DNA of 19,836 nt from an uncultured Collinsella sp. (GTDB lineage: Bacteria; Actinomycetota; Coriobacteriia; Coriobacteriales; Coriobacteriaceae): contig USCS01000007.1 in assembly GCA_900552875.1 (NCBI GenBank), forward strand, positions 1 to 19,836. Reading direction: 5' to 3'. Below the pieces are notes generated by a model, which was given only the letters and a program-made list of their open reading frames with translations, was not told the origin of the DNA and searched no databases. Shown in pieces: positions 7,443-15,190 of this stretch; position 1 is the stretch's first letter; each line of letters begins with the position of its first letter. The translations under genes were made by a program, and so were the position numbers.

Positions 7443-7612
7443 TGCGCTTGGGGGTCGTGAACAAGGCGGCCATGGCTACTCCCATCCTCATAGGGCCTAT
7501 GCGATTACGCCCGGCATATCTGCAGGATGTAGCCGGCGGTAGTGCCGTTTGGAGGGCAAAATGTCCAAAACTCGGGAAGCAATACATCGCGCGTCCGTGC
7601 GTTGCCTGGCTT

Positions 7613-7651
7613 TAAAAGAAAAGCGCGGAGCCGCTTGGTGCGACTCTGCGC
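7613..7651 (-). terminator. Terminator of the purine permease gene
   Basis: GCGCGGAGCCGC (7623-7634) and GCGACTCTGCGC (7640-7651) form a long stem with one bulged or wobble position. On the minus strand it is followed by TTTTCTTTT. It lies about 30 bases past the permease stop. Confidence 0.8.
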
Positions 7652-7681
7652 CTTATGGTTTTGCTTTGGCAGGCTGTGCCG

Positions 7682-8995
7682 TTACGCCACGAAGAAGTAG
7701 ACGAGGAAGGCAAGGGCTGCGATCCACATGAGCGGCTTGATCTTGGAGGCCTCGCCCTTAAAGAGCGCGACGATCACGTAGGCGATAAAGCCCAGGCCAA
7801 TGCCGGCAGAGATGGAGTAAGTGAAGGGCACGCCGGCGACAATCATGAACGCCGGGAAACCCTGCGACACGTCGGACCAGTCGATCTCGGAGGCCTCGCT
7901 CATCATGAGGTAGCCGACGTAGACCAGAGCACCGCAGGTGGCGGCGCTGGAAACGATGGTGACGATGGGGGAGAAGAACGCGGCGAGAATGAACAGCACG
8001 CCGGTGGTGACGGAGGTGAGGCCCGTGCGGCCACCGTCGGCAGCGCCAGAGGTGGACTCGACGAAGGTGGTGATGGAGGAGACGCCCATAAAGCCACCGG
8101 CGGCAGCGGCCACGGAGTCGACGACCAGGATGGGACGGATGTCCTCGACATTGCCGTCCTCGGTCAAGAACTCGCCCTGCTTGGCGACGGCCATCGCGGT
8201 GCCCATGGTGTCGAAGAAGTCACTCATGAGCAGCGAGAAGGCCACGACGAGCAGCATCGGGTCGGTCAGGACCTTCACGATGGCCATGTTGCCATCGGCG
8301 GTGCTGGCAAACGGGGCGCCAAAGGTCGAGAAGTCGAGCGGGGCGATAAGGCCCGCGGGCGCATGGGTGACGCCCAGCGGGATACCGGCGATAACGGCGA
8401 CGATGATGCCGATGAGCAACGAGCCCGGCACGTTGCGGGAAGCCAAGGCGACCGTCACGACGATGGAGATGATGCCGACGATAAAGGTGGGGGAGGTGAT
8501 GTCGCCCAGGCCGACGAGCGTACCGGCGCCAGCGGTGATGATGCCGGCGTCGCACAGGCCGATCATGGCGATAAACAGGCCCAGACCTACCGAGATGGCG
8601 TGGCGCAGGACCACGGGGATGGCATCCATGATGGCCTCGCGCAGGCCGCAAAGGACGAGCAGCAAGATGACGATACCCTCGAGGAAGATAACGCTCATGG
8701 CCACGTGCCAGTCGCCGCCGCACATGGTGGTGGCGATGCCCGCGATCATGGCGTTGATGCCCAGACCCGACGCACAGGCGAGCGGGCGGTTGGCGAAGAT
8801 GCCCATGCAGATGGTCATGATGCCGGCGCCCAGGCAGGTGGCGCAGGCGAGCGCTCCCGCATCGATGCCAGCGCCCGAGAGCACAGCGGGGTTGACGGCG
8901 ATGATGTAGGCCATCGCCAGGAATGTTGTCAGTCCAGCGCGGAGTTCGGTCCCGATTGTGGACTTGCGCTCGCTGACGTGAAATAGTTCGTCCAT
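7682..8995 (-). CDS. AzgA/PbuG-type purine (hypoxanthine/guanine/adenine) permease, NCS2 superfamily
   Basis: The 437-residue protein opens with STIGTELRAGLTTFLAMAYIIAVNPAVL, the hallmark N-terminus of AzgA-type permeases. It continues with GLGINAMIAG and the diagnostic GVSSITTFVESTSGAADGGRTGLTSV. About 12-14 membrane segments are visible. Family members import hypoxanthine, guanine or adenine with protons; the exact base cannot be told. The start chosen is ATG 8995, six bases after AAAGGG; an ATG at 9052 is in frame but lacks a ribosome site. A TATAGT -10-like box lies at 9056-9051. No purine riboswitch is seen in the leader, only a 6-bp hairpin (9013-9033). It diverges from the deformylase-like gene. 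Confidence 0.92.
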   Translation of the reverse strand: MDELFHVSERKSTIGTELRAGLTTFLAMAYIIAVNPAVLSGAGIDAGALACATCLGAGIMTICMGIFANRPLACASGLGINAMIAGIATTMCGGDWHVAMSVIFLEGIVILLLVLCGLREAIMDAIPVVLRHAISVGLGLFIAMIGLCDAGIITAGAGTLVGLGDITSPTFIVGIISIVVTVALASRNVPGSLLIGIIVAVIAGIPLGVTHAPAGLIAPLDFSTFGAPFASTADGNMAIVKVLTDPMLLVVAFSLLMSDFFDTMGTAMAVAKQGEFLTEDGNVEDIRPILVVDSVAAAAGGFMGVSSITTFVESTSGAADGGRTGLTSVTTGVLFILAAFFSPIVTIVSSAATCGALVYVGYLMMSEASEIDWSDVSQGFPAFMIVAGVPFTYSISAGIGLGFIAYVIVALFKGEASKIKPLMWIAALAFLVYFFVA

Positions 8996-9149
8996 GCATA
9001 CCCTTTCCTTGTTCGGCCCCGAGTTTAGGCCGATTGACACGAACTCACTCACTATAGCCCCTTTACGACGCTGTTGTTCCTCGCATGTTGATGTTCGGCG
9101 CTTTGTGGCAGACGGACGGTATTTTTCGCATGAAAATGTGCGGGTTCCG

Positions 9150-9155
9150 TATACT
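9150..9155 (+). promoter_or_regulatory. Candidate -10 box for the deformylase-like gene
   Basis: TATACT lies 33 bases before the ATG and matches the consensus at 5 of 6 positions. No clear -35 box is found at 16-18 bases upstream. Confidence 0.4.
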
Positions 9156-9188
9156 TAAGCGGTTACAACGACCCCTATGGAGGAACGT

Positions 9189-9608
9189 ATGATTAAAGAG
9201 CTTTGCCACGACGAGGCTATCCTGTCCCAGCGTTGCGAGGTTGCGACCGTCGAGGACGAGTCGGTTGCTCAGGACCTGATTGATACCATCAAGTCGCTCG
9301 ACGATGCCGGCTGCCTTGCCGCTAACCAGATTGGCGTTACCAAGAAGGTTTGCGTCTACCTGGACGATGCCGGCGAGCCCCACGTGCTCTACAACCCCCG
9401 TCTGGTGTTTGGCCTGGGCGCCAGTAAGATGGAGGAGAGCTGCCTGACGCACGAGGAGGTCACCAAGTCCACGCGCTATATCAAGTGCAAGGTGGCCTTT
9501 GACCAGATCGTCGACGGCAAGATGAAGGAGTGCCGCCGCGACTACGCGGGCTTTGAGGCACAGATGATCCAGCATATGATCGATCACTGTTTTGGCAAGC
9601 TTGTCTAG
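9189..9608 (+). CDS. Peptide deformylase-like protein, catalytic glutamate replaced
   Basis: The 139-residue protein has the deformylase layout: motif I GCLAANQ (Gln47), motif II as EESCLT (Cys85, where EGCLS is usual) and motif III as QHMIDH (His129, Met130, His133, where HEIDH is usual). Deformylases remove the formyl group from nascent N-terminal methionine, using Fe/Zn held by the Cys and two His residues with the motif III Glu as general base. Here the metal ligands remain but the Glu is Met, so activity is doubtful. ATG 9189 is placed by GGAGG five bases upstream; an ATG at 9177 overlaps that site. A strong terminator follows. A second deformylase lies at 17010-17420. Confidence 0.85.
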   Translation: MIKELCHDEAILSQRCEVATVEDESVAQDLIDTIKSLDDAGCLAANQIGVTKKVCVYLDDAGEPHVLYNPRLVFGLGASKMEESCLTHEEVTKSTRYIKCKVAFDQIVDGKMKECRRDYAGFEAQMIQHMIDHCFGKLV

Positions 9609-9640
9609 GGCGACCACAGCACCGCACTTCGTCGTTTTTG

Positions 9641-9682
9641 GTCCGGGCGTGACATTGTTGTCATGTCCGGGCTTTTGTGTTT
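9641..9682 (+). terminator. Terminator after the deformylase-like gene
   Basis: GTCCGGGCGTGACA (9641-9654) and TGTCATGTCCGGGC (9659-9672) pair over 14 bp as RNA, counting three G-U pairs, with a TTGT loop, then TTTTGTGTTT. Confidence 0.8.
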
Positions 9683-9739
9683 AGCGCCTTTTTGTTTGGA
9701 GACAATAACCTTAGCAAGAACGTAAGGCTAGGAGGCGCT

Positions 9740-10705
9740 ATGTGCACGAGTATTCGATTTACCGATAATTCTGGCCACATGTATCTGGGCCGCAACCTCG
9801 ACTGGAGCTTTGACTACGGCCAACAGGTTCGCGTGATGCCGCGCGGGTTTCACATTCCGTATTCGTTTATCGACGACGCGACAGCGGCACACGCGGTGAT
9901 CGGTATGTGCATCGATTACAAGAACTATCCCATGTTTTTCGATTGCGGTAACGATGCGGGCCTCGCCGTGGCGGGTCTCAATTTCCCGGGTTATGCCGAG
10001 TATGCCGAGGACCCTGTCGACGGCAAGACCAATATCGCAGCCTATGAGTTTCCCCTGTGGGTGGCAGCGACGTTCTCGACGGTCGACGAGGTCGAGGCCG
10101 CGCTGCGCGATACGGTGATTGTTGCTAAATCTGCTGGAGAGGGGCTGGGCGTGTCGCTGCTCCATTGGATTATCGGCGACAGCCAGCGTAGCATCGTGGT
10201 CGAGATGATGGCTGACGGCCTGCATGTATACGACGATCCGGTCGACACCCTTGCCAACCAGCCGACCTTCCCGTGGCACATGGAAAACCTGCGCACCTAT
10301 ATCACCGCCACAAGCGATTTTCCGCAGACGGCGACATGGCGTGGCGCCGAGCTCAAGCCCTATGGCGCGGGTGCCGGCATGCGCGGTATTCCGGGTGACT
10401 GCTATTCGCCGAGCCGTTTTGTAAAGGCGGCGTACCTCAATGCCAATTACCCGCAAAAGGAGAGCGAGACCGAAAACGTCGTCCGCATGTTCCGTTCACT
10501 CGAGGGCGTGGTGATGATTGAGGGGGCGTCCAGGATGGGCGATGGCAAGTTCGAGAAGACTATTTATACCGGATGCTTTAGCGCGCGCACGGGCAATTAT
10601 TACTATGCGATGTATGGGGATCCGTCGATTCGTTACGTGAGCCTGATGGATGCCGAGGGCACGAGCCCCGATAGGCTCGTGGTTCCCGAGCCGCGTCGTT
10701 CGTAG
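9740..10705 (+). CDS. bsh: Bile salt hydrolase / choloylglycine hydrolase (Ntn hydrolase)
   Basis: The 321-residue protein begins Met-Cys, so removal of Met exposes the Cys2 nucleophile. Other family catalytic positions fit: Arg18 and Asp21 (GRNLDW), Asn81 (GLNFPG), Asn173 (LANQPTF) and Arg226 (GDCYSPSRFVKAAY), close to C. perfringens BSH (Cys2, Arg18, Asp21, Asn82, Asn175, Arg228). The enzyme cuts the amide bond of glycine- or taurine-conjugated bile acids. Penicillin V acylase shares the fold, but the gut setting and residues favour BSH. There is no signal peptide, so it should act in the cytosol. ATG 9740 follows AGGAGG closely; the frame extends to 9677, but only this start exposes Cys2. 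It is flanked by terminators and so is probably monocistronic. Confidence 0.9.
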   Translation: MCTSIRFTDNSGHMYLGRNLDWSFDYGQQVRVMPRGFHIPYSFIDDATAAHAVIGMCIDYKNYPMFFDCGNDAGLAVAGLNFPGYAEYAEDPVDGKTNIAAYEFPLWVAATFSTVDEVEAALRDTVIVAKSAGEGLGVSLLHWIIGDSQRSIVVEMMADGLHVYDDPVDTLANQPTFPWHMENLRTYITATSDFPQTATWRGAELKPYGAGAGMRGIPGDCYSPSRFVKAAYLNANYPQKESETENVVRMFRSLEGVVMIEGASRMGDGKFEKTIYTGCFSARTGNYYYAMYGDPSIRYVSLMDAEGTSPDRLVVPEPRRS

Positions 10706-10729
10706 CCGTTAGCTTTACTGCAATGCAAA

Positions 10730-10763
10730 GCGGCCCTGCATCTCTCGTGAGGTGTAGGGCCGC
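10730..10763. terminator. Hairpin between convergent bsh and kup genes
   Basis: GCGGCCCTGCATCTC (10730-10744) and GAGGTGTAGGGCCGC (10749-10763) pair at all 15 positions as plus-strand RNA, counting G-U pairs, with a TCGT loop. There is no strong U-run on either side, so termination is likely but not certain. It is the only structure serving the two convergent genes. Confidence 0.65.
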
Positions 10764-10784
10764 TGTCGTTGATTTGTGACGTCG

Positions 10785-13016
10785 CTAGAAGTTGGCGTCG
10801 TTGAGTTGTTCGCTCTCGAGGCCGTCGAGCTGTTGCTGTTCGGGCGTATCGGCGACGCTCTCGAGCAACTCAGTGGGGTCGACGTTCATGTCCCTACCGG
10901 CCTCGTTGCCGTTGACCAGGTCGTCCGAGAAGATGTCGACTTCCATTTCCTCGGCTTCCTCGATCTGGACTTCGAGTGGCACCTGGGTGCGTACAAGCTT
11001 GACTGCCGGACGCATGCGGGCAAAGAGGGGCACGTACTCGATGATGATGGCCGAGTTCTCTAGACCGTACCAGCGTGCCGGGCTTCCGCAGGCGCGGCGG
11101 ACGGCGTACTTGATGGCCATGACGCGGTGGTCATTGCGGTTGATGTCCGTCTCGGGGGCGAGCATCTTGCGCAGCATACAAAAACGGAAGTCGCCCACGT
11201 TACCGTGCGTTTCGTAGATGGAGTAGGTGTGGTGCTGCGGCGGCAGCTCGCCCGAGGCCATCAAGTCGCCAACGATTTGGCGCAGGTAGGCATTAACGCG
11301 CTGGTTGACCTTAAAGCCCAAGTCCAGGCGCACGCGGAACAAAAAGTCCGTGCCAAAGGTCTCGACGGAATACTCGTGCGTATAGGGTTCGTCGGTAACG
11401 TGCACGTTGATGAACCAGTATGCCTTGGCGCGCTTGGGGTGCTTGTCCAGGATGGAATAGAGCACGTCGCGGTCGAGTGTGAGCGGGTCGGGGCTGTTGG
11501 TGAGAAATACCAGATTGTCGGCGAGCACGGGATAGGTCTCGTCATTGCGCAGGCGATTGAGCTGGTCGATGTACTTGGAGACGGGCAGCAGAATCGTCTG
11601 CGTGCGCTCGATGGCGGTGCCGCGGCGCCACACATACATAAGGCCAAACAGCAGCGAGGCCAAGAAGATCATGACGTAACCGCCGTCAAAGAACATGGTG
11701 AGGCACGAGGCAAAGAAGCAGAGCTCGATGGCGCCAAAAAGCAGGGCGAAGACACAGGCGCCCAGCTTGTGCTTGAGAATGCCGGCGATATAGCTCGTCA
11801 AAAGCGTCGTGGTCATGAGCATGGTCACGGTGATGGCGAGGCCATAGGCGCTTTCCATGCGCTCGGAGTTCTGGAACAGCAGCACAATGAAGATGCAGCC
11901 GACCCACATGATGTTGTTGACGAGCGGAATATAGAGCTGACCCTTGGTGTCGCTGGGGTAGTGGATGCGCAGATGCGGCATAAGGTTGAGGCGCGTTGCC
12001 TCGGATACCAGCGAGAACGAGCCGGTGATGAGCGCCTGCGAGGCGATGATGGCCGCTACGGCCGAAAGCACGATGGCAAAGGGGCGAAGGGGCTCGGGGA
12101 GCATCATATAGAACGGGTTGACGATATCCATCGCAAGCATCTGGGGGTTGGAGTTATTGGCGAGCAGCCAAGCTCCCTGACCCAGATAGTTGAGGATAAG
12201 GGCCGCCTTAACAAACGGCCAAGATGCATAGATGTTTGCCTTGCCCACGTGACCCATGTCCGAATAGAGCGCCTCGGCACCGGTTGTCGACAGAAAAACG
12301 AAGCCGAGCACCATGATGCCCGAGTGGTTGATGGGCGAGAACAGGAACATGATGCCGCGAATGGGGTTGAGCGCGCGCAAGATGGACAGGTTGCCGAGCA
12401 TATTGAACAGACCGGCGCCTGCCAGGAACAGGAACCACAGCGTCATGAGCGGGCCGAAGAGCTTGCCGATTGACGAGGTGCCGGCGCGCTGCATGGCAAA
12501 TAGGCCGCAGATAATGATGATGGTGATGATGATGACGTTGGTCTGGCCGTCGCCCAGCAGCGCATGGCCCCATTCGATGGTGCGTAGACCCTCGATGGCT
12601 GTGGTGACCGTGACGGCGGGGGTGAGGATGCCGTCGGCGAGCAGCGCCGCGCCGCCGATCATGGCGGGAAGGATCAGCCACGGTGCCACCTTGCGTACGA
12701 GGCTGAACAGGGCGAAGATGCCGCCCTCGTTATGGTTATCGGCCTTCATGGCGATCAGCACGTACTTGACCGTGGTCACGAGCGTCATGGTCCAGATAAC
12801 GAGTGAAAGCGCGCCCAGGATCATGTCCTCGCTGACGGTTCCGATGCCGCCGTTGTTGGCGACGATCGATTTCATGGTGTACATGGGGCTCGTGCCGATG
12901 TCGCCGTAGACGACGCCGAGCGTTACGAGCAACATGCCAGCGGAGAGGGGGATGGCGCCATGCCCGCCCTGCACATGCTGGTCTTGGAGGCTTGCCTCCA
13001 GCTTGTTGTGTGCCAC
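10785..13016 (-). CDS. kup: Kup potassium transporter (KUP/HAK/KT family)
   Basis: The protein has the N-terminal signature LGVVYGDIGTSPMYTMKSI, followed by DNHNEGGIFAL and DGILTPAVTV, as in Kup proteins that take up potassium with protons. About 12 membrane segments occupy the first 450 residues and a soluble C-terminal domain follows. The last 55 or so residues are highly acidic and make it (743 residues) longer than E. coli Kup (622). The start chosen is GTG 13016, five bases after AAGGGAG. An in-frame ATG at 13034 has a weaker AGAGG four bases upstream, and the strong ribosome site lies inside that longer frame. A TATAAA box (13077-13072) is a candidate -10. The upstream interval carries an unusual stem (13159-13228). 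Confidence 0.9.
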   Translation of the reverse strand: MAHNKLEASLQDQHVQGGHGAIPLSAGMLLVTLGVVYGDIGTSPMYTMKSIVANNGGIGTVSEDMILGALSLVIWTMTLVTTVKYVLIAMKADNHNEGGIFALFSLVRKVAPWLILPAMIGGAALLADGILTPAVTVTTAIEGLRTIEWGHALLGDGQTNVIIITIIIICGLFAMQRAGTSSIGKLFGPLMTLWFLFLAGAGLFNMLGNLSILRALNPIRGIMFLFSPINHSGIMVLGFVFLSTTGAEALYSDMGHVGKANIYASWPFVKAALILNYLGQGAWLLANNSNPQMLAMDIVNPFYMMLPEPLRPFAIVLSAVAAIIASQALITGSFSLVSEATRLNLMPHLRIHYPSDTKGQLYIPLVNNIMWVGCIFIVLLFQNSERMESAYGLAITVTMLMTTTLLTSYIAGILKHKLGACVFALLFGAIELCFFASCLTMFFDGGYVMIFLASLLFGLMYVWRRGTAIERTQTILLPVSKYIDQLNRLRNDETYPVLADNLVFLTNSPDPLTLDRDVLYSILDKHPKRAKAYWFINVHVTDEPYTHEYSVETFGTDFLFRVRLDLGFKVNQRVNAYLRQIVGDLMASGELPPQHHTYSIYETHGNVGDFRFCMLRKMLAPETDINRNDHRVMAIKYAVRRACGSPARWYGLENSAIIIEYVPLFARMRPAVKLVRTQVPLEVQIEEAEEMEVDIFSDDLVNGNEAGRDMNVDPTELLESVADTPEQQQLDGLESEQLNDANF

Positions 13017-13120
13017 GTGGACTCCCTTAGACATCTGGCCTCTGCAAAGAGCAGCAGACCTTTATGCCATCTTTATACATATAAGAGCAGTTTGGCACAT
13101 TGGGGTGTTTTAGACAATAA

Positions 13121-13134
13121 TCCCCATCTGGGGA
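13121..13134. repeat. Small hairpin in the kup upstream region
   Basis: TCCCC (13121-13125) and GGGGA (13130-13134) form a tight 5-bp stem with a four-base loop. On the minus strand it is followed by TTATTGTCT, a weak terminator-like arrangement between the large stem and kup. Confidence 0.35.
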
Positions 13135-13158
13135 GCAGTTGTTTGCGCAGATAGCATT

Positions 13159-13228
13159 TCAAAGCAGGAGCACTTCCGGCTGTGTGGTTTGCTGCAATGT
13201 GATAACCGCGGACGCGCCCCTGCTTTGA
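13159..13228 (-). other. Candidate structured RNA between eamA and kup
   Basis: On the minus strand TCAAAGCAGGGGCGC (13228-13214) pairs with GTGCTCCTGCTTTGA (13173-13159) over 15 bp, including two G-U pairs, and encloses a 40-base loop. The opposite strand would have two A-C mismatches, so the structure favours minus-strand transcription. An alternative pairing of GCCCC just upstream with GGGGC of the left arm is possible. I do not recognise a known riboswitch class, including the c-di-AMP (ydaO) element that often precedes kup. Confidence 0.45.
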
Positions 13229-13243
13229 GCTGAAGAGGGGCTT

Positions 13244-14155
13244 TTAAGCACGTGCTGCCTCGGCGATGCCGGCCTCGGCGTTTGCGCGTTTGCCGGCGAG
13301 TTCGCAAAAAATCGCGCCGCCGATGATGAGTACGGCGCCCATCAGGCGGACCGGTGTTATGGCTTCGCCTAAAAGGACGGCGGAGAACACGACGGCCGAA
13401 AGCGGCTCGAGGTAGCCGACGACCGCGACGGTCTGGACGGGCAGCTTGGCGACGGCGCTAAAGTAGAGCAGGCAACCGATGCCGGTGTTGACGACGCCGA
13501 GCATGACGACGGCGCGCCAATCAATACTGGCGGCGACGCCGGCGGACAGGAATAAGGGAGCGCCCTGCGTGATGAGCGTAAGGACCAGCGCGGTCACAAA
13601 GGCGGCGCTCACCTGGAGCGTGGAGTTCTCGAGGCCTTCGATGTGTGGCGCACCCTTGCTAGCGATGACCATCAGCGCATAGCAAAATGCCGAGGCGATG
13701 CCGCAGGCGATACCCGCAATGGGCATATTGCCGCCTAGACCTTGCGCTGCAATGAGAAAAGCACCGCAAGCAACGGCGATAAAGCCGGCGATTTTGCCTC
13801 CGGTCAGCTTTTCGCCAAAGATGAGCGGGGAGAGCGCCATGACAATGATGGGGCCGCAGTAGTACAGCAGCGAGGATACGCCGACGCCGATCGTCTGGTA
13901 GGCGCGGAACAGAAAAATCCAGCTGGCGCCCAGCGCGGCTCCCGAGAGGAGGAGGGCTGCGGCTTCGCGGGGGCGAGATGGCGCCTGCAACTTATGGCGT
14001 TGGGTGATGGCGAGGATGGTGACAAGCGAGAGTGCGCCCAAAAACGTGCGTAGTAGCACGATATCGGAGCTCGGCAGTGCGATGGCAGCGGCGATGATGC
14101 CGTTGGAGCCAAACAATAGCAATGCTGCTAAGTACGTAAACAGACCGTTGTTCAT
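13244..14155 (-). CDS. EamA/DMT-superfamily transporter
   Basis: The 303-residue protein has ten predicted membrane segments arranged as two EamA repeats. The first contains GASWIFLFRAYQTIGVGVSSLLYYCGPIIVMALSPLIFGEKL, a typical repeat end, and the second ends with VVGYLEPLSAVVFSAVLLGEAIT. Family members export amino acids or other small metabolites, or occasionally import them; the substrate cannot be inferred. The ATG has GAGGGG ten bases upstream. It is divergent from a LysR gene with a T-N11-A dyad in the shared region, so control by that LysR protein is likely. No clear terminator with a U-run follows. Confidence 0.87.
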   Translation of the reverse strand: MNNGLFTYLAALLLFGSNGIIAAAIALPSSDIVLLRTFLGALSLVTILAITQRHKLQAPSRPREAAALLLSGAALGASWIFLFRAYQTIGVGVSSLLYYCGPIIVMALSPLIFGEKLTGGKIAGFIAVACGAFLIAAQGLGGNMPIAGIACGIASAFCYALMVIASKGAPHIEGLENSTLQVSAAFVTALVLTLITQGAPLFLSAGVAASIDWRAVVMLGVVNTGIGCLLYFSAVAKLPVQTVAVVGYLEPLSAVVFSAVLLGEAITPVRLMGAVLIIGGAIFCELAGKRANAEAGIAEAARA

Positions 14156-14185
14156 GCGCTGACATCCCCTCTATATCCGAGCAAC

Positions 14186-14200
14186 TTCACTATGGGTGAA
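14186..14200. promoter_or_regulatory. LysR-type operator in the eamA/lysR divergent region
   Basis: TTCAC-TATGG-GTGAA is a perfect 5-bp dyad that contains the LysR motif T-N11-A. It lies midway between the divergent EamA and LysR genes, just above the lysR promoter. Confidence 0.5.
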
Positions 14201-14222
14201 CTGGCTTTAGAAGAAAAGCGAA

Positions 14223-14228
14223 TATAAT
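14223..14228 (+). promoter_or_regulatory. -10 box of the second lysR gene
   Basis: TATAAT is a perfect consensus -10. The -35 position shows no consensus, which fits a promoter overlapped by the LysR dyad at 14186-14200. Confidence 0.55.
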
Positions 14229-14273
14229 GCATGGCTGACATGACAAAAGCTCATGCAAGGATGGAGGACTGCC

Positions 14274-15131
14274 GTGGAAACGAATATTCAAAAGATGCAG
14301 GTGCTGCTCGAGACCGTGCGTGCCGGCAGTTTTACGCGCGCCGCCGAGCGCCTGAGCTATTCGCAATCGGGCGTGAGCCGTATGGTGGCCGATCTTGAGG
14401 CCGATTGGGGCTTTAAGGTGCTCGACCGCAGTCGCGAGGGCGTGGCTCTTTCTGCTGACGGGCGACAGGTCATGCCGGCTGTCGAGGCGCTCTGCGAGGA
14501 ATTCGTTCGCTTGCAGCGACGCGTGGATGAGATGCGTGGGCTCATGCGCGGCAAAATCTGCATCGGTACGTTTTCGAGCGTGGCGACCCACGTGCTGCCG
14601 CCGGTGATTGCTCGTTTTCGTGCCGATTATCCAGACATTGATTACGAGCTGCTGATGGGCGACTATTCAGAGATTGAACAATGGGTGGCAGAGGGCCGCT
14701 GCGATCTGGGCTTTATCCCGCATGAGCCCCGAGAAAATGGCATGACGTCGCGGTCTTTGGTGCGCGACGAGTTGATGGCGGTAGTGCCGGCAGACTCTTT
14801 GCTTGCCACTGAAGAGGTCGTCTCTCTTGCCGATTTGGCCAACGAGCAGTTTATTCTGCTGGAACGCGGCACCGATGATGAGATTACGCCGCTGTTTCGT
14901 CGGGCGGGGCTGACGGTGCGCTCCAAGCTGTCGACCTGGGATGACTATGCGATTATGGCTATGGTGGAGGATGGCCTGGGCGTGAGCGTTCTTCCTGCGC
15001 TCATCTTGCGCCGCTGTCAGTTCGATGTTGCCGTGCGTCCGCTCGAGGGGCATCCCCATCGGCAGATCAATGCGATATATCGCACGGCTGACGTTTCGCT
15101 TGCCGCCGCTCGATTCCTTGAATACCTCTAA
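14274..15131 (+). CDS. LysR-family regulator, probable controller of the divergent EamA gene
   Basis: The 285-residue protein has a LysR winged helix (IQKMQVLLETVRAGSFTRAAERLSYSQSGVSRMVADLE in residues 5-45) and an effector-binding domain with IGTFSSVATHVLPPVIARF, CDLGFIP and GVSVLPALI, all usual for the family. The start chosen is GTG 14274, six bases after GGAGG. The ATG at 14253 has no ribosome site. The perfect TATAAT at 14223-14228 leaves a short leader. Its divergent pairing with an EamA transporter across a T-N11-A dyad is the classic LysR arrangement, so it probably controls that transporter and itself. The inducer is unknown. Confidence 0.88.
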   Translation: METNIQKMQVLLETVRAGSFTRAAERLSYSQSGVSRMVADLEADWGFKVLDRSREGVALSADGRQVMPAVEALCEEFVRLQRRVDEMRGLMRGKICIGTFSSVATHVLPPVIARFRADYPDIDYELLMGDYSEIEQWVAEGRCDLGFIPHEPRENGMTSRSLVRDELMAVVPADSLLATEEVVSLADLANEQFILLERGTDDEITPLFRRAGLTVRSKLSTWDDYAIMAMVEDGLGVSVLPALILRRCQFDVAVRPLEGHPHRQINAIYRTADVSLAAARFLEYL

Positions 15132-15190
15132 ACGCGTGCACGTCATTGTCCGCTTTGGGCAAATCTCGGAGTTCGGTACGTTTTCTTATG

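Noticed and set aside
7561..7731. Possible 56-codon gene with a GGAGG site (MSKTREAIHRASVRC...)
   Set aside because: The ribosome site is good, but the frame runs through the permease terminator hairpin and into the antisense 3' end of the permease gene. The second half is simply the reverse of that gene.
7655..8986. Long plus-strand open frame antisense to the AzgA permease gene
   Set aside because: Its sequence is low-complexity (His, Gly, Asp, Glu rich), has no ribosome site, and is explained by GC-rich codon bias of the permease on the other strand.
8996..9180. Purine riboswitch in front of the AzgA permease
   Set aside because: The leader after the candidate -10 is about 50 bases with only a 6-bp hairpin, too short for the aptamer, and the conserved loop sequences are absent.
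11127..12473. Long plus-strand open frame antisense to kup
   Set aside because: Kup on the minus strand has clear family motifs across the same bases. The antisense product has no recognisable domain or start signal.
13035..13243. c-di-AMP (ydaO) riboswitch before kup
   Set aside because: I could not find the conserved ydaO core in this interval. The stem at 13159-13228 is reported as unassigned instead.
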